DNA of 6,796 nt from Candidatus Firestoneibacteriota bacterium (GCA_016212735.1 JACRDZ010000014.1:1-6796), one strand, 5' to 3'; shown: positions 1 to 6,382, counted from the first letter of the stretch. Translations and numbers: made by a program. The notes: generated from the sequence alone by a model not told the origin.

Positions 1-3000
1 CCGTATGTAAAGAGAATAAGCGTAACGCAGAACAGCAAAAAAATATACGAAGCAATATGGGATGAAATAGCAGTTGTTAATGGGCAAAAGCGGGAATTAA
101 GAATTACAACAGATAATAACTCATCAGATAGATTAATAAGTGCACAAGGCAATATGGAAGTAGAAGTAGAATTTAGCAAGGAAATAGAAGCAGTAAAAGT
201 AAATAACGCAGTCATCCCAATAGTAAGCATAAGCAGTATGGTAGGGCCGGTAGAGCCATGGGAAATGGAGCTGTTTGGAGAAATTTATGGAGGAAGGCTA
301 TATGACAATGGGAAAATATGGAAAGGGAGATTAGATTTTTCTAAGTTAAATAAACTTGAACAAGTAACAATATCAAATAATCGCACTTTTATAATCTCTG
401 CCAGAGATAAGAGCAATCATTATAAAAGAGAAGGCTTACCAGAATATGGATATGAGCTGGATAATAATCCAGAAACAATAGCCAAATGTGAGGCATCATA
501 TCCATACAATTGGAATGATTATAACCCAGGACAAGATAAAAACCATTGGATAAACATAATAAATGTATCAACAGCAATAGCAGGGAATAGCAATCCTGAT
601 GAAAATGAATCCGTAGGATTGGGAACAGCCAATAGCCAGGCATCCAATAATCAAGAACCGCAGTCAGATCGCAATAAAATCAAGATATTCGGCAATGGGT
701 ATGTAAATGAAATGAAGGAATTTTTAAATAAGCTAAACATAAAAGATGTAAGTATATTATCCATAAATCCAAGCTATAAAGATTTAGATGAGACAAAAAT
801 ATTAATTGTGCCAACAGGGGGGCTGGATTCAATCAATGATTTGGATGCTCTTGATGAAGAGAGCCAGATAAAAGGGCTAATAGAAAGCTATGTTAAAAAT
901 GGTGGAAACTTGCTTGTGTTTAGCCAGGTAAAGAATGAAGATTACGGAGTAGTGCCTTTGCCGGAGGTAGAGACGCAAAATTTTGCGTCTGTACAAGTCA
1001 CAAGTGAAACCCTGAACCCTCAAACCTCAAACCTCAAACCTGCTTTATACGTCTACGGCTGTCAGACAGATCCATCATGCTGGGACAGGAGCATGTTTTT
1101 TACGCAATATCATCCAATATTATCATCATTTGAAAAGCGAGAATTAGACATACCAGTAGATGGATTTGTGTACCAATATCCTAAAACAAGTGAAATAATA
1201 TTAGAAAGAAATGCAAATTATTATCCGAGTTTGATTACATACAAATTGGATTCATTCAGCGGTTATGTAGTCCTGACTAACCAATTTTCAGAATGGGGCG
1301 CGCAGCATGGACAAAGTTCACGTGAAGACAGGAATTTAGTGCGTGATACAGTAAGCTGGATGCTAAATCCGAATTTATTATTTGAGACCACAAGACCGGA
1401 AGGGGAGGGCGTCATAAATGTCGCGCCTACAATAGAATTACGTAATACAAGCATAGATACAACATATTACGCAAAGATATTTGTAATGAATCCGAATAGG
1501 GAAATAGTAAAATACGAAAGTATACAAATAACAATATTGCCAAAAGAATATAGAACATCGAATGTAGAACTAACAATAGACACAACAAGCATGCTTGGAA
1601 TATGGGGAATTGGGTATGAGCTGGGGAGAAATATAGAGGTAGAGACGCAAAATTTTGCGTCTGTACAAGTCACAAGTGAAAACATAGAACGTGTTTTATC
1701 TGCCTGGGCATATGGATTTGCGATACGGAAGAAAAATATAGAAGAAAAACAAAATACATACGAAATAATTGTAGCAATAGAATCAGATAAAGAAATATAT
1801 TATGAAGGAGAAACAGGAATATTTACAATATTTGTAAAAAATATAAGTGAAGAAGAGAAAAACGTAAAAATAAATTTAACATTACCATATAACCCTCGCT
1901 CCTCAATACCAGAAGATAAACGAAAAATGGAAATAGCTGTCCCTTCAAAAGGAGAAGAAAAATTAGAAATAGGAATAGGGCCATTAACAGGAACGGGTGC
2001 ATTATGGGTAACAGATACTGATTGGTTTGGTGTTACAGCACCAAAAAGTATAAGTTATGAACCCAAAAGGCGAGGATTTTGGGTAATGCCCGTGCGAATA
2101 CAAGCAGGATTAAGAATAGACAAAGAAATATACGAGCCAGGAGAAGAAATAAAAGCAGAGATAGATATATTAAACCCGGCAGAAGCGAATTTAGAAGGAT
2201 ATGAAGTAAAATTAGTCATAAAAAATGATCTAAATACAGCAATATGGTCAGATGAATATGTAAATGGGAAATATGGACAAACAGAGTTTTTAATAAACTT
2301 TGATTCAGGCAGTTTAATAAAACTAACACGCAATATATTGCTGGATACAACAATGCTAAAAGGAGACTATTACATAGATGCAAAAATATACAATAAAGAT
2401 AAAATCAAAGCAGCAAATACAGTACCAGTAAAATTTCAATTTTATGGTACAGAATTAAGCATAGAGCCGGAATTACCGCAAATATGGAAAGATATAAACA
2501 TAATTAAATTTAACATAACAAATATAGGCAAAGTAAAATGCGGGGAAGCAAGTATAGAATTAAGCCTGTATAATCAAAACACAGGAGAAATGATATTAGG
2601 AGAAGGAGTAGATTTTGGTCCAATAGAAATCGGGCAAAAAATAAGTTTAGAAAAAGAAATGCGTTTAAACTGGGATAAACTAAAACCAGGGGCATATAGA
2701 TTTTATTACACATTGCGATATAGAGGGCATGAATATGCATATTACAAAGATATAAAAGATGCGTTTAAATATATTGTCATAAATAAATTTGATAAACCAT
2801 GGTACAGACAAGGAGAAAACCTAAATATGGACCTGGAAGTAATTTATGCAGGGGAAATAGAAGAAAAAGCAAAAATTTCTTTTGAAATAGCATATTTAAA
2901 TTGGGAAACAACAATAATAAATACATATAGTCCAGCAAATAAAGAGCGGAAATATAAATTGTTAGCAGGAATACCAGAAGAAATGCCAAGCGGAGTATAT

Positions 3001-4254
3001 GAACTAAAGATAGAAGTAGAAAAAGAGGAAAATGTAATAAGCAGCAGGATAGAGAGTTTCAGTGTGCCGGGATTTAAGATGGAAGGGGAGATAGTAAATG
3101 GGGAAATGCAAAATGAAAAATTAAACCAAATGCAAAATGCAAATTTCAAAATGCAAAATGAAAAATTAAAACCCCTTATAGGGATACAGCTAGAAAATAC
3201 AGGCGGAGTAAAAGGGATAGGGGAATATAATGTGGAAGTAAGGGATAATACAAATTGGTGCGCAATAAGTGAAAAAAAGCAAGTAAATTTAAAACCAGGA
3301 GAGAAATATAATACAACATTAATTCTGTCAGATCAATTACGAACAGGGTATTATTATGTAAAATTATTAACATATGACAATATAACAAAATACGAAGAAG
3401 CGAAATGGGAGAAAGTATTTAAAATAGGAATAGATGGAGAAATTACAATAATTCCTTCAAAAGAAGAATTTGATACAACAGATATAATAAAAGCCAATGT
3501 AGAAATAAAAAACACAAGTGAAATACCAATAGAAAATGGGATAGTAAAAATAAAAATAGGATCCCCGTATATTTCATTAAAGCAAGTAGAAGAAAAAGAA
3601 GAAATAGTTCCATTACCGGATGGATATAAAGAGAGTTTTGATGTTTTGGTTAACTCATCCACCCATTCACCCATCAACTCATCTACTAATTCACCCATCA
3701 ACTCATCTACTATATGGTTAACTTACGTTGGGGAAGACAGGAATATATATTATGCAGTTGGAAAAATCCAGACACTGACCACTGACACTGACACTGTTTT
3801 AATAACATGGCAAAGTAATTATGTAAGCGCAACAAATTATAATCGGGAATTAAGAGAAATTATAAAAGAAGCAGAAGAATTATATGTGTATGGCAAGAAT
3901 AAAGGATTGGAGCAAGCAGCAATCCCTTTTATGTGGGACACAGCAGGGGGATTTGGGATAAAACTTGCTCCAGCATATAATGCAGGGTGGCTGGAGACAG
4001 AGGATATAAGTTTGCCGGGAGTGGTGCAGATACTAAAAATAGAGGCACAAAGTTACAAAGGCACAGAGGCACAGAGTTCAACTCAACAACTCATAAACTC
4101 ATCCACTCATCAACTGAATTTCTATTTCAGCGTAGGGGAAAAGGTATATGATACGAGTATAAGCATACCAAACTACAAGGTGCGAACAGGATGGCCTAAA
4201 ATATTAAACAATGATTTGAGCGCGCAAGAAGCAAATCCAGGATGGCGCAAATAG
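1..4254 (+). CDS. Giant multidomain (GATase-like plus Ig-like repeats) probable extracytoplasmic protein, 5'-truncated
   Basis: The frame is open from base 1, so the ATG at 154 is probably internal; it has no Shine-Dalgarno sequence. 1417 residues are visible, numbered here from base 1. Residues about 226-460 resemble a class I glutamine-amidotransferase-like/ThuA-like fold: a beta strand ending in PTGG (271-274), then YVKNGGNLLVF (297-307), ending near WMLNP (453-457). I see no catalytic Cys elbow, so this may be a non-enzymatic fold. About six Ig-like (CARDB/MG2-like) modules follow, starting near residues 585, 699, 817, 929, 1057 and 1155, with recurring 'DKEIYxxGE' strands and 'N-I/T' turns. 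No membrane anchor or sorting signal is visible at the C-terminus, and any signal peptide would lie upstream. Repeat-derived segments interrupt the protein at about 322-348, 546-561, 1036-1056, 1218-1238, 1258-1266 and 1348-1373. The sequence shows the frame and the repeats. The domain calls come from pattern resemblance, and the surface or secreted location is inference. The exact function is not recognised. Confidence 0.85.
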   Translation, partial: PYVKRISVTQNSKKIYEAIWDEIAVVNGQKRELRITTDNNSSDRLISAQGNMEVEVEFSKEIEAVKVNNAVIPIVSISSMVGPVEPWEMELFGEIYGGRLYDNGKIWKGRLDFSKLNKLEQVTISNNRTFIISARDKSNHYKREGLPEYGYELDNNPETIAKCEASYPYNWNDYNPGQDKNHWINIINVSTAIAGNSNPDENESVGLGTANSQASNNQEPQSDRNKIKIFGNGYVNEMKEFLNKLNIKDVSILSINPSYKDLDETKILIVPTGGLDSINDLDALDEESQIKGLIESYVKNGGNLLVFSQVKNEDYGVVPLPEVETQNFASVQVTSETLNPQTSNLKPALYVYGCQTDPSCWDRSMFFTQYHPILSSFEKRELDIPVDGFVYQYPKTSEIILERNANYYPSLITYKLDSFSGYVVLTNQFSEWGAQHGQSSREDRNLVRDTVSWMLNPNLLFETTRPEGEGVINVAPTIELRNTSIDTTYYAKIFVMNPNREIVKYESIQITILPKEYRTSNVELTIDTTSMLGIWGIGYELGRNIEVETQNFASVQVTSENIERVLSAWAYGFAIRKKNIEEKQNTYEIIVAIESDKEIYYEGETGIFTIFVKNISEEEKNVKINLTLPYNPRSSIPEDKRKMEIAVPSKGEEKLEIGIGPLTGTGALWVTDTDWFGVTAPKSISYEPKRRGFWVMPVRIQAGLRIDKEIYEPGEEIKAEIDILNPAEANLEGYEVKLVIKNDLNTAIWSDEYVNGKYGQTEFLINFDSGSLIKLTRNILLDTTMLKGDYYIDAKIYNKDKIKAANTVPVKFQFYGTELSIEPELPQIWKDINIIKFNITNIGKVKCGEASIELSLYNQNTGEMILGEGVDFGPIEIGQKISLEKEMRLNWDKLKPGAYRFYYTLRYRGHEYAYYKDIKDAFKYIVINKFDKPWYRQGENLNMDLEVIYAGEIEEKAKISFEIAYLNWETTIINTYSPANKERKYKLLAGIPEEMPSGVYELKIEVEKEENVISSRIESFSVPGFKMEGEIVNGEMQNEKLNQMQNANFKMQNEKLKPLIGIQLENTGGVKGIGEYNVEVRDNTNWCAISEKKQVNLKPGEKYNTTLILSDQLRTGYYYVKLLTYDNITKYEEAKWEKVFKIGIDGEITIIPSKEEFDTTDIIKANVEIKNTSEIPIENGIVKIKIGSPYISLKQVEEKEEIVPLPDGYKESFDVLVNSSTHSPINSSTNSPINSSTIWLTYVGEDRNIYYAVGKIQTLTTDTDTVLITWQSNYVSATNYNRELREIIKEAEELYVYGKNKGLEQAAIPFMWDTAGGFGIKLAPAYNAGWLETEDISLPGVVQILKIEAQSYKGTEAQSSTQQLINSSTHQLNFYFSVGEKVYDTSISIPNYKVRTGWPKILNNDLSAQEANPGWRK
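964..1009. repeat. 46-bp coding repeat with 28-nt near-palindrome, copy 1
   Basis: The core at 971-990, AGACGCAAAATTTTGCGTCT, is a perfect 20-bp palindrome. With flanking GTAG and GTAC it extends to 967-994 with one mismatched pair. All 46 bases recur exactly at 1636-1681. It is translated in frame as EVETQNFASVQVTSE (residues 322-336) inside the GATase-like domain. I recall similar GTAG-AGACGCAAAA palindromes as dispersed repeats in other bacteria, but this was not checked. Confidence 0.95.
1008..1042. repeat. Coding heptamer array, five units
   Basis: Five consecutive 7-base units fit the consensus AAMCCTS, starting directly at the end of palindromic copy 1. It is translated as TLNPQTSNLKP. 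Together with the 46-bp repeat it forms a composite insertion in the GATase-like domain. Confidence 0.85.
1636..1681. repeat. 46-bp coding repeat with 28-nt near-palindrome, copy 2
   Basis: Identical to 964-1009 in the same orientation and reading phase, giving the same peptide at residues 546-560. The perfect palindrome is 1643-1662. The copy is bracketed by ATAGA at 1633-1637 and 1684-1688. Removing 1638-1688 (51 nt) would leave an intact frame reading GRNIERV, so this looks like a clean insertion between the GATase-like region and the first Ig-like module. Confidence 0.95.
3104..3170. repeat. Coding repeat, 22-nt unit twice (ATGCAAAATG type)
   Basis: A 22-nt word occurs at 3104-3125 and again at 3149-3170. 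The offset is 45 nt, so both encode MQNEKL (residues 1036-1041 and 1051-1056). Further ATGCAAA words lie between them. The segment falls at the junction between two Ig-like modules, so it probably forms a flexible linker. Confidence 0.9.
3650..3712. repeat. Coding octamer array with 24-nt super-period
   Basis: Octamers of the type AACTCATC and CACCCATT are arranged as 24-nt units at 3652-3675, 3676-3699 and a partial third at 3700-3712. Three octamers equal eight codons, so each unit encodes NSSTHSPI or NSSTNSPI without a frame shift. It lies between two likely beta strands of the last Ig-like module (FDVLV before, IWLTYVG after). The 18-base word TTAACTCATCCACCCATT at 3650-3667 recurs inverted at 6531-6548. 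Confidence 0.92.
3771..3796. repeat. Coding hexamer array (CACTGA)
   Basis: CACTGA occurs at 3773, 3780 and 3786 and partially at 3792. It is translated as part of QTLTTDTDTV. The tract is short, so chance or replication slippage is possible. Confidence 0.6.
4043..4119. repeat. Coding octamer array, two unit types
   Basis: 4043-4074 holds four octamers of the AGGCACAG/AGTTACAA type. 4080-4111 holds four of the AACTCATC type, the same word as the array at 3652. It is translated around SYKGTEAQSS and TQQLINSSTHQL (about residues 1350-1371), between strands ILKIEAQ and NFYFSVG near the C-terminus. Confidence 0.88.
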
Positions 4255-4380
4255 TAAACATAATTTCAGGCAGGGTGAACATAAAGGGAAATATTGGTAT
4301 AAATTTCCATATAAATTACTTTAAGTCCTTTATAATTTACTTTCGCCTTTAAAACTATTATTAAAATCCGGTGAAGCATT

Positions 4381-4404
4381 TTGCCTGATAAATCAGGCAA
4401 TTAC
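4381..4404 (-). repeat. REP-like hairpin, copy 1
   Basis: TTGCCTGAT and ATCAGGCAA form a perfect 9-bp stem around AA (4381-4400). On the minus strand the foot is GTAATT. The core GATAAATC is shared with the copies at 4442, 4468 and 5933. The preceding GAAGCATT resembles GAAAGCATT before copy 3, so the unit may be larger than the stem. Confidence 0.75.
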
Positions 4405-4435
4405 ATCTGTAGCCTAAAGTTAAATTTTTAGAATT

Positions 4436-4488
4436 GTAGTGGCTTGTGATTTATCAAGCTGAAAGCATTGTTCGATAAATCGAATTAC
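4436..4488. repeat. REPIN-like inverted pair of hairpins, copies 2 and 3
   Basis: Copy 2 starts with GTAG (4436-4439), then GCTTG (4442-4446) pairs with CAAGC (4455-4459) around a GATTTATC core; the left arm appears to carry two extra bases. Copy 3 (4468-4488) is in the opposite orientation, with TTCGAT pairing ATCGAA around AA and a minus-strand GTAATT foot. Two inverted units about 9 nt apart, with feet on the outside, match the REPIN/BIME layout. Confidence 0.65.
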
Positions 4489-4536
4489 TTCTAAAAAATT
4501 TAAGATAAAAAATTTTAATTATAAGAAAATTTTCGC

Positions 4537-4565
4537 TTGACAAAAATGAAATAAAAAAGTAAAAT
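4537..4565 (+). promoter_or_regulatory. Sigma70-type promoter of the Rpn gene
   Basis: TTGACA (4537-4542, perfect -35), a 17-bp spacer, then TAAAAT (4560-4565, 5 of 6 to the -10 consensus). The predicted transcription start is near 4572, leaving a leader of about 34 nt before the ATG at 4606. It indicates independent transcription from the giant gene. Confidence 0.75.
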
Positions 4566-4605
4566 TTAAAATAAAAAATAATACATTTAAAAAACAAGGA
4601 AATGC

Positions 4606-5514
4606 ATGCAAAACATACATGACAGTGGATATAAACGTCTATTTTCACACAAAGGATTTATAAAACAATTATTAATGAGCTTTATACCGTTCGAATGGGT
4701 AAAACAAATAAATTACGAAAAAATCGAGAAATTAAACGTTAGTTTTGTAAGAAAAAATTACAAAAATAAAGAATCAGATGTAATATACAAATTACCATAC
4801 AAAGACAAAGAAATATACATATACATACTAATAGAATTTCAAAGTGCGGTAGACAAATGGATGAGCTTGAGGATGTTATCGTATATAATAGATTTCTACG
4901 AAGACTTGATAAAGCAAGAAAAGCCTGATAAATTACCAGCCATATTTCCAATAATGCTATACAATGGCGAAGAAAAATGGACAGCGAAAGAAGAAATATC
5001 AAAATTAATAAAAAATATAGAAAATGCAGATGAAATAAGAAAATACGTACCTAAATTTGAATATTACAAAATAATAATCAATGAATTTGAAGAAGAGAAA
5101 TTAGAACGAATAAACAATGCAGTATCAGGTATATTTTTAATAGAAAATGCAAAAGATGACATTGAGATAGAAAAGCGTATAGGACAAACAGTAAATATAT
5201 TAAAACAAGAAATAGATAAAGATATAATAGACGGATTTATAAATTGGATAAGAAGAATACTGGAAGAAGAAGGTGTAAGTGAAGAAATAGATAAAAAATT
5301 AGAAAGCCTGAAGGAGGGAAAGACAATGCTAACGAACGTAATAGAGAACATGAGAATAAAATACAGAAAAGAAGGGATGCAACAAGGGATGCAACAAGGG
5401 GTCTTTGCAACAGCAAAAAATATGTTTAAAAAAGGATTTGAAGAAAAAGTAATAGAAGAAGTAACAGGATTAAGCAAGGAAGAATTAAAAAAGATAAAAA
5501 AAACAATGCATTAG
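4606..5514 (+). CDS. Rpn family PD-(D/E)XK nuclease (Transposase_31-like)
   Basis: 302 residues, close to the usual Rpn length. The N-terminus HDSGYKRLFSH is the family signature (HDxxFKxLF in E. coli RpnA). SDVIYKL with Asp58, followed by ILIEFQS with Glu77 and Gln79, gives the catalytic D...ExQ of this PD-(D/E)XK branch, where Gln replaces the usual Lys. DKWMSLRMLSYI (83-94) and LPAIFPIMLYNGEEKW match the conserved core after it. The C-terminus has a GMQQGMQQG linker and a small helical module with TGLSKEEL. Characterised family members are DNA endonucleases that promote RecA-independent recombination, so the old transposase label is misleading. AAGGAA (4596-4601) serves the ATG at 4606; the ATG at 4602 is out of frame. 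It has its own promoter and no operon partner. Family confidence is high; its role here is unknown. Confidence 0.93.
   Translation: MQNIHDSGYKRLFSHKGFIKQLLMSFIPFEWVKQINYEKIEKLNVSFVRKNYKNKESDVIYKLPYKDKEIYIYILIEFQSAVDKWMSLRMLSYIIDFYEDLIKQEKPDKLPAIFPIMLYNGEEKWTAKEEISKLIKNIENADEIRKYVPKFEYYKIIINEFEEEKLERINNAVSGIFLIENAKDDIEIEKRIGQTVNILKQEIDKDIIDGFINWIRRILEEEGVSEEIDKKLESLKEGKTMLTNVIENMRIKYRKEGMQQGMQQGVFATAKNMFKKGFEEKVIEEVTGLSKEELKKIKKTMH
5374..5400. repeat. 12-nt coding tandem repeat in the Rpn gene
   Basis: GGGATGCAACAA occurs at 5374-5385 and 5386-5397, followed by GGG, encoding GMQQGMQQG. Glycine-spaced repeats at this site are typical of Rpn C-termini. The copy number could change by slippage without breaking the frame, altering linker length. 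Confidence 0.9.
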
Positions 5515-5553
5515 AAAATAGGCTAAAAATAAATTGAAAAATCGAAAATTATC

Positions 5554-5582
5554 TTGACATAAAATTTTTGTTGTAGTAAATT
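5554..5582 (+). promoter_or_regulatory. Promoter-like site without a clear gene
   Basis: TTGACA (5554-5559), a 17-bp spacer and TAAATT (5577-5582, 4 of 6 to the -10 consensus). The -35 and spacing match the promoter at 4537. No long frame follows, so it could drive a noncoding RNA or the small frame at 5822, or be a chance match in AT-rich DNA. Confidence 0.4.
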
Positions 5583-5681
5583 TTAGAAACTTCGGAAAAA
5601 ATATATAAAACAAGTTGTAAAATGTGTAAAACCACGGAACTTAATGTATATTAATGTTGTAGAGTGTAGTTGTTACAAAGA

Positions 5682-5745
5682 AATCTTGTGAAAAGCTGTG
5701 AAATCATGTGGATAAAAAAATAGATCCACGAGATTACACAAGATT
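5682..5745. repeat. Long imperfect inverted repeat (possible RNA hairpin)
   Basis: AATCTTGTG (5682-5690) pairs exactly with CACAAGATT (5737-5745). Further in, ATCATGTGGAT (5703-5713) pairs with ATCCACGAGAT (5724-5734) with two imperfect positions. The left arm carries an extra internal loop of about 12 nt, and the apex is A-rich. It lies about 95 nt downstream of the promoter-like -10 box. Confidence 0.5.
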
Positions 5746-5765
5746 AACACGAGATTGCTATTGTT

Positions 5766-5800
5766 ACGAGTCACGGAACACGAACAACGGATAACGGTTT
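5766..5800. repeat. Intergenic heptamer array (ACGRAYA-like)
   Basis: Five consecutive 7-base units all begin ACG, with variants ACGAGTC, ACGGAAC, ACGAACA and ACGGATA and a last degenerate unit. It has the same architecture as the heptamer array in the giant gene but a different word. Confidence 0.7.
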
Positions 5801-5821
5801 TTTAAACGTGGAGAAATGCAC

Positions 5822-5980
5822 ATGCGGAAATTAATTAACCTAACAGAAAAACTCGCAGAAAAAACTTTTCAAATTAATTCAAAAATCAATCATAAATATT
5901 TTTATTTTAATAACTACAAACATATTGTAGTTGCTCGATTTATCGAGCCTATATTATCATCTAATAATGAAAGGAAGTGA
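5822..5980 (+). CDS. Possible small ORF, 52 codons, doubtful
   Basis: An ATG at 5822, with GGAG at 5810-5813 eight bases upstream, opens a frame to TGA at 5978-5980 beginning MRKLINLTEKLAEKTF. No family is recognised. The frame runs through the REP-like hairpin at 5927-5948, which it reads as VVARFIE. Isoleucine is mostly ATT/ATC rather than the ATA favoured by the two long genes. It is most likely a chance frame. Confidence 0.2.
   Translation: MRKLINLTEKLAEKTFQINSKINHKYFYFNNYKHIVVARFIEPILSSNNERK
5912..5948 (+). repeat. REP-like hairpin, copy 4, with overlapping foot hairpin
   Basis: GTAGTT (5927-5932) is followed by GCTCGAT (5933-5939), TT, and ATCGAGC (5942-5948), a perfect 7-bp stem with the shared GATTTATC core. 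The foot also pairs with an upstream AACTACAA (5912-5919) against TTGTAGTT (5925-5932). Two adjacent stems are therefore possible, and the foot is buried in the first. Confidence 0.75.
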
Positions 5981-6063
5981 GAATAGAAAAATTAAAATGA
6001 AAATTAAAATAAAAAAAAGCTAATTTTGGTGTGATAGATATCTTGTCTTTTTAAAAACGAAGG

Positions 6064-6203
6064 TAAGCGTTCAGCCATCAGCATTCAGCATTTAGCTAGA
6101 ACTAAGAGAATAAAGATAAAAACTAAATTTTGAATGATACACTTACTTTTATATTTGCTTAATCTTACAAGCTGATAGCTGACAACTGATAGCTAAACGC
6201 TTA
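6064..6203. repeat. 140-bp element with 34-bp imperfect inverted repeats made of heptamers
   Basis: The left arm is 6064-6097 and the right arm 6170-6203. They are reverse complements at 27 of 34 positions without gaps and are bounded by TAAGCG and CGCTTA. Each arm is four heptamers (TTCAGCC type on the left, AGCTGAT type on the right). The 72-nt centre has no frame. It could be a MITE-like element or simply two heptamer arrays in opposite orientation. Confidence 0.75.
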
Positions 6204-6319
6204 TTAAATTCAGACAAAATATCCATCATACCAAAAAGCATATCAAAAAATAAAATAGCAAATTTAGAAATAAAAATTAATATAAAATAATAAGTGTGAA
6301 TAAGAAAAATAAATTGTAT

Positions 6320-6341
6320 GGGCAGACCTATGTGTCTGCCC
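6320..6341. repeat. Palindromic repeat GGGCAGAC...GTCTGCCC
   Basis: A perfect 8-bp GC-rich stem (6320-6327 with 6334-6341) with a 6-nt loop, standing out from AT-rich surroundings. It is preceded by GTAT, close to a GTAG foot. I recall this type as a dispersed repeat elsewhere (unchecked). It lacks a T-run, so it is not a good intrinsic terminator. Confidence 0.75.
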
Positions 6342-6344
6342 TTT

Positions 6345-6382
6345 GGGAAAAAAAATTCACAGTAGTGGGAAAAAAAATTCCC
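6345..6382. repeat. 14-nt direct repeat GGGAAAAAAAATTC
   Basis: Present at 6345-6358 and 6367-6380, 22 nt apart. The second copy can fold as GGGAA/TTCCC (6367-6382). It sits immediately after the GGGCAGAC palindrome. Confidence 0.7.

Larger units (their letters stand above)
4255..4605. other. Noncoding gap between the giant gene and the Rpn gene
   Basis: No open frame of note. It holds a weak AT-rich hairpin (4287-4292 with 4303-4308, no following T-run), three REP-like hairpins, and the promoter and ribosome binding site of the next gene. No convincing terminator for the giant gene is visible. Confidence 0.7.

Noticed and set aside
154..156. ATG at 154 as the true start of the giant gene
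   Set aside because: The frame stays open to the window edge and no Shine-Dalgarno sequence precedes this ATG, so the start is probably upstream.
389..3701. Several minus-strand frames of 60-115 codons opposite the giant gene
   Set aside because: They are shadows of a long A-rich sense frame. Their Leu/Ile/Ser/Phe-rich translations are the expected complement of that composition.
4287..4308. Terminator for the giant gene
   Set aside because: The 6-bp AT-rich stem (GGAAAT/ATTTCC) has a 10-nt loop and no T-run after it, so it is too weak to call.
4603..4610. TGCATGCA palindrome at the Rpn start as an operator
   Set aside because: An 8-bp palindrome alone is common by chance, and no second copy lies near the promoter.
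4739..5477. Minus-strand frames opposite the Rpn gene
   Set aside because: The plus-strand protein matches a known family end to end. The antisense frames have no family features.
6320..6341. Intrinsic terminator at the GGGCAGAC hairpin
   Set aside because: The strong stem is followed by TTTGGG and A-runs instead of a T-run, and no gene precedes it closely. It is better read as a dispersed palindrome.
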